Shown piece after piece: positions 35,788 to 43,943 of a stretch of 64,000 nucleotides of DNA (position 1 is the stretch's first letter; every line of letters begins with the position of its first letter). The notes beneath the pieces were generated by a model. That model was not told the origin of the DNA. It did not search any database and worked only from the letters and a program-made list of their open reading frames with translations. The stretch is from JARRNE01 sp963824085. Its GTDB lineage: Bacteria > Pseudomonadota > Gammaproteobacteria > Chromatiales > Chromatiaceae. Position numbers and translations under genes: made by a program. The stretch spans positions 124,001-188,000 of the forward strand of contig CAWGNT010000018.1 in assembly GCA_963824085.1 (NCBI GenBank). Reading direction: 5' to 3'.

Positions 35788-35933
35788 GGGGTGGGCAAGC
35801 GTTAAATACCAGCCGCATGCCGGGTGCACTGGCGCTGCTGTCGGGACGGCCAATTCCCTATACCGGTAGAAGGAAATCCTTTAGTATCGGCACGCCCAAT
35901 GTCTGGGCCCCGCGAAGCTGATGGAGGCATATA

Positions 35934-36509
35934 ATGAAGATTAGTGTGCAGACGGCGGCCGGACTTCTGGCCCTCGGCATGGCCTTGGCTCCCGCCGCAT
36001 ATTCCGGCGGGTTCGGCGGTGGGTCGTCTGGTCCGAGAGGGCCCGGTTACGGTGGACCTGGCTACGGAGGTCCCGGCAGTGGGTTCGGCGGTCCGAGCTA
36101 CGGTCCGGCTGCGAGCGGTTACCGTGCACCGCCCCCGGCGCAGCAGCAGCAGACGGCTCCGCCCCCGGCACAGAGTCGTGGTAGCGCGCCAGCTGCCGCA
36201 CCGGCTATGGGCACCGGCGCACCCCCACAAGGGAGGCTCGGTGGTCCGGGCGGCGGCTATGGTCCGGGCGGCGGCTATGGTCCGGGTGGCGGCTATGGTC
36301 CGGGTGGCGGCTATGGTCCGGGTGGCGGCTATGGTCCGGGTGGCGGCTATGGTCCGGGTGGCGGCTATGGTCCGGGCGGCGGCTATGGTCCGGGCGGCGG
36401 CTATGGTCCGGGCGGCTACGGTCCGCGTTCGAAGTCCGGCAGGGGCGGCATGAATCCCATGAACATGATGCGGAATCCTGAGGGCATGTCTGGCGGCAGC
36501 AGGCACTAA
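35934..36509 (+). CDS. secreted glycine-rich repeat protein
   Basis: A 191-residue exported protein. A signal peptide (MKISVQTAAGLLALGMALAP, cut near AAYSG) is followed by Gly/Pro/Tyr-rich sequence, a Gln/Pro patch (PPPAQQQQTAPPPAQ), nine perfect GGGYGP repeats, and an Arg/Met-containing tail (RSKSGRGGMNPMNMMRNPEG). The ribosome site GGAGG is 7 bases before the ATG at 35934. Such low-complexity secreted proteins may be structural or surface proteins; no enzyme domain is present. The repeat is likely to vary in copy number between strains. Confidence 0.75.
   Translation: MKISVQTAAGLLALGMALAPAAYSGGFGGGSSGPRGPGYGGPGYGGPGSGFGGPSYGPAASGYRAPPPAQQQQTAPPPAQSRGSAPAAAPAMGTGAPPQGRLGGPGGGYGPGGGYGPGGGYGPGGGYGPGGGYGPGGGYGPGGGYGPGGGYGPGGGYGPGGYGPRSKSGRGGMNPMNMMRNPEGMSGGSRH
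36249..36410 (+). repeat. nine tandem 18-bp units inside the glycine-rich gene
   Basis: Units of GGCGGCGGCTATGGTCCG (third base of one Gly codon varies) run nine times without spacers, then a shorter unit GGCGGCTACGGTCCG ends the array. The unit length is a multiple of three, so slippage changes protein length but keeps the frame. Confidence 0.95.
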
Positions 36510-36599
36510 GGCGATTCCTGTCACGTCATCTACCAGCCTGCTGTTCTTTTCGTCCTCCTTCGGCGTCGCGCCGACAGTGGCATAGCCCAGTTATGCTCC

Positions 36600-36734
36600 A
36601 GCCGGCCTTCGGGGAAGGCACGCGAAAACCCTGGGCAATCAGGTACATTTTGTCCCGCAATTGGCTAAGTGGGCCGGCTTGATATTCCCATACGTGACCG
36701 GAGGGGCGCGCTCTCGTGGGCGCGCCCTTTTTTT
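36600..36734 (+). ncRNA. candidate structured RNA ending in a rho-independent terminator
   Basis: AGCCGGCC (36600-36607) pairs perfectly with GGCCGGCT (36672-36679), closing a 64-base region that can form inner hairpins (CCTG/CAGG, GGGCA/TGTCCC). A terminator follows 24 bases later. It could be a small RNA, a leader of the OsmC gene, or the long 3' end of the glycine-rich mRNA. I compared it mentally with cyclic-di-GMP, SAM/SAH, TPP and fluoride riboswitches and found no convincing match. Confidence 0.35.
36704..36734 (+). terminator. strong rho-independent terminator
   Basis: A perfect 8-bp stem GGGCGCGC (36704-36711) / GCGCGCCC (36720-36727), loop TCTCGTGG, is followed directly by seven T (36728-36734). 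Confidence 0.9.
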
Positions 36735-36868
36735 CGTCCCGGAGTGACACCGACGGCAAAGGCTGTCTAACCGTGTGTGCCGTCGAGTGGGGATGTATCT
36801 TAGGCAACTGACGAGTGTAAGGCCGGCCGTTCCTGCGGCGGTCACAATCGCGGTTTGGAGGAGTCGAT

Positions 36869-37267
36869 ATGGGCGAGAGGTTGGAGGTGTCTTTTCCAGG
36901 AGGGAAGCGTGTAGACATTTCGGTCGGGGATCACAAGGTCGCAACCGACCAATCCGTCAAGGCAGGCGGCGGTGCGTCTGCGCCAGAACCTTTCGCTCTG
37001 TTCTTGGCTTCTATCGCGGGCTGTGCGGGTATCTACGCCCTCAACTTCTGCCAGTCGCGAGAGCTCTCTACCGAGGGACTCGCACTGACGATGTGGTGGG
37101 AGCGGGACGAGCACCAGCCCATGGATACCAGGGTGCGCTTGCAGCTCCGGCTGCCGGCGGGATTCCCGGACAAGTACCGATCCGGCATCGTGAGGGCGAT
37201 GGACCTCTGCGCGGTCAAGAAGCACATCCAGAATCCCCCTCAGTTTTTCACTGAGATCGTTGACTGA
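36869..37267 (+). CDS. OsmC-family protein
   Basis: A 132-residue protein starting MGERLEVSFPGGKRVDISVG, with GGGASAPEPFALFLASIAGC, the OsmC core helix carrying the first redox Cys, and a second Cys in AMDLCAVKKHIQNPP. OsmC proteins reduce organic hydroperoxides, though many YhfA-like members have unknown substrates, and this one resembles the YhfA branch. A GGAGG ribosome site is clear. The gene stands alone between the terminator at 36704 and an opposite-strand terminator at 37301. Confidence 0.85.
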   Translation: MGERLEVSFPGGKRVDISVGDHKVATDQSVKAGGGASAPEPFALFLASIAGCAGIYALNFCQSRELSTEGLALTMWWERDEHQPMDTRVRLQLRLPAGFPDKYRSGIVRAMDLCAVKKHIQNPPQFFTEIVD

Positions 37268-37300
37268 ACAAGGGAGCATCTCGCGTCTGCCATCGCAGCC

Positions 37301-37327
37301 AAAAAAATGCCCCGCGGGGGGCGGGGC
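37301..37327 (-). terminator. rho-independent terminator for a minus-strand transcript
   Basis: Read on the minus strand, GCCCCGC (37327-37321) pairs with GCGGGGC (37315-37309), loop CCCCC, followed by A and seven T (37307-37301). On the plus strand no T-run follows, so it faces leftward. No minus-strand gene lies behind it before rne, whose end (38691) is 1.4 kb away beyond plus-strand genes. Confidence 0.8.
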
Positions 37328-37560
37328 GATTCACCACTGAGGAGGTCAGAGAACGGAAATGGCAGAGGGAGGATTCCGTCTCGCTTTCTGTCATGCGGGA
37401 CTCGTGCCATGCACCGTGAGTGAGCCAGTAAAGGCATTGTGGCTCAGTGTGTTATCAGAGAAGCCAATGTTGGCTGAGATACCGTACACGAAGCCGGCGC
37501 GCACCAGCGTCAAGCCTGGCCGCCGGTATCGCACCACTTCTGTGCGCAGCCCCCGGTTAT
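37301..37560 (-). ncRNA. candidate non-coding RNA ending at the 37301 terminator
   Basis: The 200-odd bases before the minus-strand terminator hold two inverted repeats: TGAGCCA/TGGCTCA (37421-37446) and AGCCAA/TTGGCT (37462-37475). Open frames cross it on both strands, as often happens when a conserved RNA is mistaken for a gene. The 5' end is not known; 37560 is a guess. Confidence 0.3.
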
Positions 37561-38024
37561 GCGCTGTCCTGGTTTGGAGTGCGCTCGCGGCCGTATCCAT
37601 CGGCCCCGTGGCAGCGGCCGGATCGGCGGCGGGCGTCGGCACGCAGCAGCGGCAGCAGGCCGAGGGTTGGCTACAGTTGAAGCAGGACCAGAAGAGCTAC
37701 CGGGAGCGTGTGGGGCCGATTACGCCGGGCGAAGGCGTCGCGCTGGATGCGCTAGAGCGTCAACAACGGCTCCAAAGGCACGCGTTGGAACAGCGCCAGC
37801 GCCAGTCGCTGCAGCTTGATCAGCACCTTGATCGTCTGCCCAACGCGGGGCAGCCGGGCAGCTCGCGGGCCGAGCTTCGCGGCCGGCGTGAGATTGAGCG
37901 TCAACGCCTCCAGATGCGCTTGCAGCGAGATATGGTGCCGTCTCGTCCGCCCCCTTCGGGATCGCCCGGTGGCACATGGCGGCCGCCTCCGGTTGGCCGG
38001 CCCGCCGGTGGTATCATGTACTGA
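37542..38024 (+). CDS. secreted Gln/Arg-rich hypothetical protein
   Basis: From the GTG at 37542 the protein starts with a signal-peptide-like stretch (MRSPRLCAVLVWSALAAVSI...VAAAGS). A Gln/Arg/Leu-rich helical middle follows (ALERQQRLQRHALEQRQRQS and related), then a Pro/Gly-rich tail ending GGIMY. It has about 160 residues, a probable coiled coil and no known domain. An open frame extends back to 37359, but those 61 codons overlap the RNA candidate and lack protein character, so I placed the start after them. ATG 37467 is another option. The function is unknown. Confidence 0.5.
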   Translation: MRSPRLCAVLVWSALAAVSIGPVAAAGSAAGVGTQQRQQAEGWLQLKQDQKSYRERVGPITPGEGVALDALERQQRLQRHALEQRQRQSLQLDQHLDRLPNAGQPGSSRAELRGRREIERQRLQMRLQRDMVPSRPPPSGSPGGTWRPPPVGRPAGGIMY

Positions 38025-38056
38025 GACCGGTGGCACCCCTACCGTCCGAATTTGAG

Positions 38057-38107
38057 TTTTTCGCTTCCGGGTCGAAAAGCGAAAAGGCCAACTTAGTCGG
38101 GTAGAAT
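38057..38107 (+). repeat. AAGCGAAAAA-type intergenic motif, copy 2, with inverted partner
   Basis: TTTTCGCTT (38058-38066) and AAGCGAAAA (38077-38085) form a perfect 9-base inverted repeat. TAGAAT follows at 38102-38107, 23 bases after GCGAAA begins, just before the ptp start. Compare copy 1 at 13565. Confidence 0.45.
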
Positions 38108-38118
38108 TGGACACCACA

Positions 38119-38607
38119 ATGAGCGAGACCCGGACCGTTAGGGTCCTCTTCGTCTGTATGGGCAATATCTGCCGATCTCCGACGGCGCAGGGAGTCTTCC
38201 GGCACCTGGTACGAGAGGTAGGGCTGGAGCACATCGTCGAGATCGACTCCGCGGGCACTCACGCCTATCACCTCGGTGAGCCTCCCGATTTGCGAGCGCA
38301 AGAGACGGCCCGGCGGCGAGGTATCGAGCTGGGCGATCTTCGCGCCCGGCGCGTGGAGCCGGAGGATTTCGCGTACTTCGATTATGTGCTCGCTATGGAC
38401 CAGGACAATTACCTAAGCCTGTCTGCCATTTGCCCGCCAGGGTATGAGCGCCGATTGAATCTGCTTATGGACTATGCGCCGCAGATTCGCACCCGTGAGG
38501 TCCCCGACCCGTACTATGGGGGCGAGAGCGGCTTCGAGCGGGTCTTCGACATGCTCGAGGCTGCAAGCGAGGGGCTCCTCGCGGAGATCCGCCGGCGCCA
38601 TCTCTAG
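38119..38607 (+). CDS. low-molecular-weight protein-tyrosine-phosphatase
   Basis: A 162-residue phosphatase with the catalytic loop VCMGNICRSP (C-x5-R) near residue 12 and the general-acid motif DPYY near residue 131. This family includes regulators of exopolysaccharide tyrosine kinases (Wzb/Etp) and stand-alone members. With no wzc-like kinase nearby, the stand-alone type is likelier. ATG 38119 (MSETRTVRVLFVCMGN) is preferred to the TTG at 38107. In Pseudomonas this gene follows kdsB directly; here about 3 kb of other genes intervene. Confidence 0.93.
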   Translation: MSETRTVRVLFVCMGNICRSPTAQGVFRHLVREVGLEHIVEIDSAGTHAYHLGEPPDLRAQETARRRGIELGDLRARRVEPEDFAYFDYVLAMDQDNYLSLSAICPPGYERRLNLLMDYAPQIRTREVPDPYYGGESGFERVFDMLEAASEGLLAEIRRRHL

Positions 38608-38690
38608 GCGCGTTGGGGCGGCCCCCTCTCGCGCCGATTTGTCTTCAAGGAAGCGCCGACCCGATCAGCGCTTTCCTAAACGTCGCCATC

Positions 38691-41681
38691 TCATTCCGCC
38701 GCTGCCTGGCGCGGCTTGTCTTCGTGGGTCTCCTGCGTATCCGATGAGCGCCCGTCTCGATCGGCCGCTGGCGGCTGTTGCCGGGATTGCGCGGGAGATT
38801 GGCGGTCCGCAGGTGGCGATGGTGGCGGGGCTGTCGGCATACCTGTGTCGGCATCCTGTCCCGATGTCGATGCTCGGGGCTCATCGCGTGCCTTGATCTC
38901 GGGCGCGTTTTCCCGTGCACCGAGCTCCTTGTCGGGCGGCGAGCCTTGTGCTGCATCCGATCTGGACGCTTTACCTGCACCGGGCCGGGCGGGCAGATCG
39001 CGCTCCGACTCATTGGTTTCTCTCGCCGCGGATAACGCGTCTTCAGTCCGGGCGGCATCCGATGACCCACCCGCGGATTCCATTGCAGGCTGAGATTTCT
39101 GCTCCCCCTGGCCCGCCCCTCGCTTGCGCCCGCGGCCGCCCCGTCGTCTACGTGCGGAGCGCGGTTTGGGTGTCCCGGTGCCGCTGATCTCAGCGCCGGA
39201 CGCCTCGGGTACGCTCGGTGAGCCGACGCTCGACGCTGCGCCCGCCTCAGGATGCTCAAGGGGCTTAGCGGTGTCAGCGTCATCCGGTATCGGGGTCGCG
39301 CCGGAAGAGGTCGGGACTGGTCCCAGTGGAGGGGCAGGTGCCGAGGCATCTGTGGACGTTACCTCCATTGGAGCAGGGCGCTCGTCGGTCGCAACCTGGG
39401 AGGCAGCGCCGGCTGCCGGTTCCAACGGTGTTGCAGAGACTTGCCGCGGGGAATCGGACACCGGCACCTTCGACTCCGGGGGCGGAGTCTCCGGGAGCGG
39501 GGTGGTCTGAGCCGTCGTCACCTTGGGCGGTGCCGATTCGCCCGGCATTGCCTTGGTCCCCGCTTCGGCGCGACCCGGAGCGGTCTTCTCCCCGGCCTGC
39601 TGTCCGGGCGCCGACGTCGTGGCGCCCGGCGGCCGCCGGGTGTCCTCTCGGCGCGCGTCTGACCGCCGTCCCGTACGGCCGCCGCGAGCGCTGCGGCGCG
39701 AACCCCGGTCCGCGGTTCGTTGCCGGTCGCTGTCAGGCGAACCGTGCTGGGAGCCGGTTTGCTCTGCTGGTACCTCCCGCGATTTCGTAAGCGCGGGTTC
39801 ACTCCGAGAAGAGCTTTGCGCGGGGGTAGTCTGCCGCGGTTGTGTACCGGGCGAGCGCTCCCTGTCGCTGCGACGCGCGCCTGGCTGCCAGGAACCGGTA
39901 TCCCGCGAGGGCCGCGGGGTCCTGCTTGGGGGCGCTGCGGAGCCCTCGGAGCTCCCAGTGTGCTCGGCGCCTTCGGGGCGAGAGGCGAACAGCGTTGTCC
40001 AGATCCGTTTCAGGAGGCTCTCCGGTGCGCGCTCATGCTGCTGCGGCTCTTCGTATCTTTGGGGTGCAGGTGACGAGTGGACGATGTGCTTGACGGCCGG
40101 CTGCTCCAGGCGCACGGTTTCGAGCGCCCGTGCGGAGCTGGGGGCATCCGCTTCGAAGGCGGCAACTAATCCGTGGCTCGGCTGGTCCTTCGGCAGCTTT
40201 CCGAGGTCCTGGGTACGGATGCGCTCGATTCCGTAATCCGGGGTTTCCATGTGCTCATTGGGCAGGATCATGAGCTCGACGTCCTGCCGCTCTTCGATCG
40301 CCTGAATGGCACGCCGCTTCTCGTTCAGCAGGAATGTGGCCACACTGAGGGGCAGCTGGGCGAGGATGCGTTGAGTATTCTCCTTCATCGCCTCTTCTTC
40401 GATGATGCGGAGAATGGACAAGGCCAGGGATTCGACGCCGCGGATGGTGCCTTGTCCGCGGCACCGGGGGCACACGAGCTGACTCGACTCTCCCAGCGAC
40501 GGCCGCAACCGCTGTCGCGACATTTCCAGCAGTCCGAAGCGAGAGATGCGCCCGACTTGGACGCGTGCGCGATCTTGCTTCAGCGCCTCTCGCAGTCGAT
40601 TCTCGACCTCGCGCTGGTTGCGCGCCGGGGTCATGTCGATGAAATCGATGACGAAAAGGCCCCCCAGGTCGCGTAGCCGCAATTGACGCGCGATCTCGTC
40701 GGCCGCTTCGAGATTGGTGTTGAGCGCGGTCTCTTCGATGTCCGCGCCCTTGGTGGCGCGGGCGGAGTTGATGTCGATCGAGGTGAGCGCCTCGCTGTGG
40801 TCGATGACGATAGATCCGCCGGCGGGTAGCTGTACGATCCGTTGAAAGGCAGACTCGATCTGGCTCTCGATCTGGTATCGAGTAAAGAGCGGGACCTCGT
40901 CCTCGTAGAGGCGCAGCTTCTTCAGGTTACCCGGCATCACCTGGCGGACGAACTCCTGCGCCTTTTCGTACATCTTGCGGTCATCGACGACGATCTCGCC
41001 GATGTCTGCGCGCAGATAGTCACGGATCGAGCGGATGATGACGTCGCTTTCCTGGTAGATCAGGAAAGGGGGGCGCCGCTCCGCGCCCGACTGCTCGATC
41101 GCGCTCCACAGCTGGATAAGGTAATCGAGATCCCACTGGAGCTCCTCGACGCTCTTGCCCACCCCTGCGGTCCGCACGATGAGGCCCATGTCATCCGGAA
41201 TCTTGAGCTGGCTCATGGCGTCCCGCAGCTCGGCACGGTCCTGGCCCTCGATGCGGCGAGACACGCCGCCGGCCCGCGGGTTGTTGGGCATGAGTACCAG
41301 GTAGCGGCCGGCGAGCGAGATGAAGGTCGTGAGCGCAGCCCCCTTGTTGCCCCGCTCTTCCTTGTCGACCTGAACGACGACCTCCTGGCCGTCCTTGATG
41401 GCCTCCTTGATATTGATGCGCGCCCCCGGCTTCACGGCCTCGGGGTCGAAGTAGCTGCGCGCCATTTCCTTCAGGGGGAGAAAGCCGTGACGCTCCGCGC
41501 CGTAGTCGACGAAGGCCGCCTCGAGGCTGGGCTCTACTCGGGTGATTACCCCCTTGTAGATATTGGCCTTTTTCTGCTCCCGACCTGGGGACTCGATGTC
41601 GAGATTGAAAAGCTTTTGCCCGTCGACGATCGCAACGCGCAACTCCTCCGGCTGCGTTGCGTTAATCAGCATTCTTTTCAT
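38691..41681 (-). CDS. rne: ribonuclease E
   Basis: The essential endoribonuclease that starts mRNA decay and processes rRNA and tRNA precursors; it also scaffolds the degradosome at the membrane. The 996-residue protein starts MKRMLINATQPEELRVAIVD. An S1 domain covers ~35-120. The catalytic DNase-I-like domain has SIDINSARAT and FVIDFIDM with the two metal-binding Asp. The zinc-link motif is CPRCRGQG near residue 404. After ~510 the chain becomes long, disordered and Pro/Ala/Arg/Glu-rich with Arg-rich patches (RRRRGGRGRKRG), as expected for the scaffold half. Confidence 0.97.
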   Translation of the reverse strand: MKRMLINATQPEELRVAIVDGQKLFNLDIESPGREQKKANIYKGVITRVEPSLEAAFVDYGAERHGFLPLKEMARSYFDPEAVKPGARINIKEAIKDGQEVVVQVDKEERGNKGAALTTFISLAGRYLVLMPNNPRAGGVSRRIEGQDRAELRDAMSQLKIPDDMGLIVRTAGVGKSVEELQWDLDYLIQLWSAIEQSGAERRPPFLIYQESDVIIRSIRDYLRADIGEIVVDDRKMYEKAQEFVRQVMPGNLKKLRLYEDEVPLFTRYQIESQIESAFQRIVQLPAGGSIVIDHSEALTSIDINSARATKGADIEETALNTNLEAADEIARQLRLRDLGGLFVIDFIDMTPARNQREVENRLREALKQDRARVQVGRISRFGLLEMSRQRLRPSLGESSQLVCPRCRGQGTIRGVESLALSILRIIEEEAMKENTQRILAQLPLSVATFLLNEKRRAIQAIEERQDVELMILPNEHMETPDYGIERIRTQDLGKLPKDQPSHGLVAAFEADAPSSARALETVRLEQPAVKHIVHSSPAPQRYEEPQQHERAPESLLKRIWTTLFASRPEGAEHTGSSEGSAAPPSRTPRPSRDTGSWQPGARRSDRERSPGTQPRQTTPAQSSSRSEPALTKSREVPAEQTGSQHGSPDSDRQRTADRGSRRSARGGRTGRRSDARREDTRRPPGATTSAPGQQAGEKTAPGRAEAGTKAMPGESAPPKVTTAQTTPLPETPPPESKVPVSDSPRQVSATPLEPAAGAASQVATDERPAPMEVTSTDASAPAPPLGPVPTSSGATPIPDDADTAKPLEHPEAGAASSVGSPSVPEASGAEISGTGTPKPRSARRRRGGRGRKRGAGQGEQKSQPAMESAGGSSDAARTEDALSAARETNESERDLPARPGAGKASRSDAAQGSPPDKELGARENAPEIKARDEPRASTSGQDADTGMPTAPPPSPPADRQSPAQSRQQPPAADRDGRSSDTQETHEDKPRQAAAE

Positions 41682-42242
41682 GTGTTCTTGTCTCGCAACT
41701 GGATGCGTGCCCGGGTACCGGGACCCCGGTCGTCAGGGCGAACCAAGCCTGCGAGGTGCTCGCGACGGTCACCGCCGCGTCTGCCTCCAGCCTTGTCGCT
41801 CCGGGTCGCAGCCCCAGCTCGGCCTTGACCGAGTCGCCGAGCGGGCGCGCACGCTTGTTTTCGTCTGCGGTCGCCGCTTGTTGCGGTGTCCGCGTCAATC
41901 GGTCTCCACACACTGGGGAGGCCTGAGAACAGGGGGCGGTCGATGTGCGCGGTGGAGGGCGGCTCAGCTGCGCTGCCGTGACCGTCCTGACGCGCCGAGG
42001 CCGTCTTCGGTGTAGAATCCGCGATTACCCGGAGTGGAGCCGCCGTTGGTAAGCGCAATTGGTCTGTCGCCCAGGCAGGCAAAGATCTCGGGAAGCCGAG
42101 GGACTGCACCGAAGAGCGGGCCGCCGATCGGGGCATCAAGTGTTCTTCCCCTTCGGCAAATACAGGCAACCGCTCCAAAAATCGAAAACGCTACGAAGCA
42201 GCGCAGACGACGAATGGTATCAGCGATCATTGGCCGCAGCAA
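41682..42242. other. 561-base divergent region between rne and rluC
   Basis: No gene is supported. The long rne leader fits what is known in Escherichia, where the rne 5' UTR is structured and lets RNase E control its own mRNA. I see GC-rich inverted repeats near 41712-41735 but cannot show that they match that element. The rluC promoter must also lie here; no clear -35/-10 pair stands out. Confidence 0.4.
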
Positions 42243-43241
42243 TTGAGCGCCGAGGCCGGCAACCCGTCTTCGGCAACCCCTTCGGATCCGCCTCCTTGCA
42301 CCGCTGATTACGTCCAGGTCGGCCACGAGGCGGCAGGTCAGCGCATCGACAATTTTCTCCTAACGCGGATGAAGGGGGTGCCCCGCAGCCGGCTATATCG
42401 GGTCCTGCGCCGCGGCGAGGTGCGGGTCAACAAGGGTCGCGTCAGGCCGAGCTACCGGCTGAGGCAGGGCGATTGGGTACGCATCCCGCCCCTGCGTACT
42501 CCGCACAAAGCATCCCCCGATCAGCCGTGCGCGCCCGATTTGCGCCGCTTGGCCAATGCCATTTTGTATGAGGACGACCGAATCATCGTGGTCAACAAGC
42601 CGTCGGGGCTGGCGGTACACGGAGGCAGCGGTCTGAGCTACGGTCTCATCGAGGTTATGCGTGCCTTGCGGCCCCAGATGTCGGGGCTGGAGCTGGTGCA
42701 CCGGCTCGACCGGGAGACCTCGGGCTGCCTTCTGGTAAGCAAGCGGCGCAGCGCTTTGCGAGAGTTGCACCACCTGATTCGCACCAAGGCCGTAGACAAG
42801 CGTTACGTGGCCCTGCTCGTCGGTCGACTGCCGCAATGTGAGACGACCGTGGAGACGCCGTTGCGCAAGAATGTGCTGCACGGCGGGGAGCGAGTGGTTC
42901 GCGTTGATCCAGCCGAAGGCAAGGCTGCGCGAACCGTTTTCCGCGTCTTGCGGCAGCTCGGGGCGGTGACCTTGGTCGAGGTGGCACCCATTACGGGCCG
43001 CACCCACCAGATCCGAGTGCACGCTGCCCATCTCGGTGCCCCTGTGGCGGGGGACGAAAAGTACGGCGATGAATCTGTCAACCGCAAGCTGCGCCGGGTG
43101 GGGCTCAAGCGCTTGTTTCTACACGCATCGACCTTGAGCTTCGAGCCCGCTTACAGTGACCGTCCGGTTCGCGTCGTTGCCCCTCTGCCCGCGGAGCTGG
43201 AGAGGGTGGTTGCCGCCCTGGTACGAGACTATGAGCTTTAA
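42243..43241 (+). CDS. rluC: 23S rRNA pseudouridine synthase RluC
   Basis: A 332-residue RluA-family pseudouridine synthase that modifies three uridines of 23S rRNA near the peptidyl-transferase centre. An N-terminal S4 RNA-binding domain (RIDNFLLTRMKGVPRSRLYR) precedes the catalytic domain with HRLDRETSGCLLVSK (catalytic Asp) and ITGRTHQIRVHAAHLG. The TTG at 42243 is taken as start; later in-frame starts would trim the Ser/Pro-rich lead without touching domains. It is divergent from rne, the classic rne-rluC arrangement. Confidence 0.92.
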   Translation: MSAEAGNPSSATPSDPPPCTADYVQVGHEAAGQRIDNFLLTRMKGVPRSRLYRVLRRGEVRVNKGRVRPSYRLRQGDWVRIPPLRTPHKASPDQPCAPDLRRLANAILYEDDRIIVVNKPSGLAVHGGSGLSYGLIEVMRALRPQMSGLELVHRLDRETSGCLLVSKRRSALRELHHLIRTKAVDKRYVALLVGRLPQCETTVETPLRKNVLHGGERVVRVDPAEGKAARTVFRVLRQLGAVTLVEVAPITGRTHQIRVHAAHLGAPVAGDEKYGDESVNRKLRRVGLKRLFLHASTLSFEPAYSDRPVRVVAPLPAELERVVAALVRDYEL

Positions 43242-43890
43242 GCTGATCGTTTTCGATTGGGACGGGACCTTGATGGATTCCGAGGCTCGCATCGTGGCCT
43301 GCATCCAGAATGCCTTTGTCGACGCTGGACAACCGCCCCCTCCGCGGGAAGAAGCCCGGAATGTCATCGGGCTCGGTCTCGCGGAGGCGATGTCGGTCCT
43401 GTGGCCAGCGGCCACGAGGGAACAGCAAGAGGGGCTGATCGAGCGCTATCGGTATCATTTTCTCGTCGCGAGCGAGGTCTCGTCCGCGCTCTTCCCGGGG
43501 GCGCGAGAGGTGCTTGAGTCGCTGAGCGACCGGGGCTATCTCCTCGCCGTGGCCACCGGCAAGAGCCGTCGCGGTCTCGATGCCGCCCTCGCCACCACCG
43601 GTCTCGATGGTCGTTTCCAATCTACGCGTTGTGCCGACGAGACCTTCTCCAAGCCCCATCCCGAAATGTTGCTGCAGATCATGGATGAGCTTGGGGTAGG
43701 GCCGAACCATACCCTGATGGTAGGGGATACGGAGTACGACCTGGAGATGGCGGGCAACGCGGGAACCCGTGCGCTGGCCGTGTGCCATGGGGTACACGAT
43801 CGGGAACGACTGCTGCGGCACCGTCCCTTGGACTGCGTGCCGACCCTTTTCGACGTTGCGCGTTGGATCGAGCGCGGCGTTGCGGTATGA
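43231..43890 (+). CDS. HAD-superfamily hydrolase (phosphoglycolate phosphatase-like)
   Basis: A 219-residue HAD enzyme starting MSFKLIVFDWDGTLMDSEAR, the first motif with both catalytic Asp. Motif II lies in LAVATGKSRRGLDAA, and motifs III/IV include the Lys of SKPHPEM and MVGDTEYDLEMA. It looks like the Gph/YjjG type, but the substrate is not determinable. It starts inside the rluC 3' end, so it is translationally coupled, and precedes sppA as in Pseudomonas. Confidence 0.9.
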   Translation: MSFKLIVFDWDGTLMDSEARIVACIQNAFVDAGQPPPPREEARNVIGLGLAEAMSVLWPAATREQQEGLIERYRYHFLVASEVSSALFPGAREVLESLSDRGYLLAVATGKSRRGLDAALATTGLDGRFQSTRCADETFSKPHPEMLLQIMDELGVGPNHTLMVGDTEYDLEMAGNAGTRALAVCHGVHDRERLLRHRPLDCVPTLFDVARWIERGVAV

Positions 43891-43943
43891 GAGCGGCGCC
43901 ACGGGGACCCCGCCTTCGGATCTGCATCGAGGTTGCGTGAGCC

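Larger units (their letters stand above)
36510..36868. other. 359-base intergenic region with RNA-like structure and terminator
   Basis: No gene is seen. The region holds an imperfect inverted repeat GCATA/TATGC (36580-36596), a long-range stem at 36600-36679 and a strong terminator at 36704-36734, both listed separately. The last 130 bases lead into the OsmC gene, with its GGAGG site at 36858-36862. Confidence 0.5.

Noticed and set aside
36249..36410. Regular repeats that could suggest a CRISPR array
   Set aside because: Units are 18 bp, adjacent without spacers, and keep the reading frame of a secreted protein.
36600..36734. Cyclic-di-GMP (GEMM) riboswitch
   Set aside because: A CACGC and a GGGCAA are present, but the receptor and tetraloop segments and the second helix do not match.
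37359..37541. First 61 codons of the frame leading into the Gln/Arg-rich gene
   Set aside because: Open but overlapping inverted repeats and the RNA candidate; a signal peptide starts only after the GTG at 37542.
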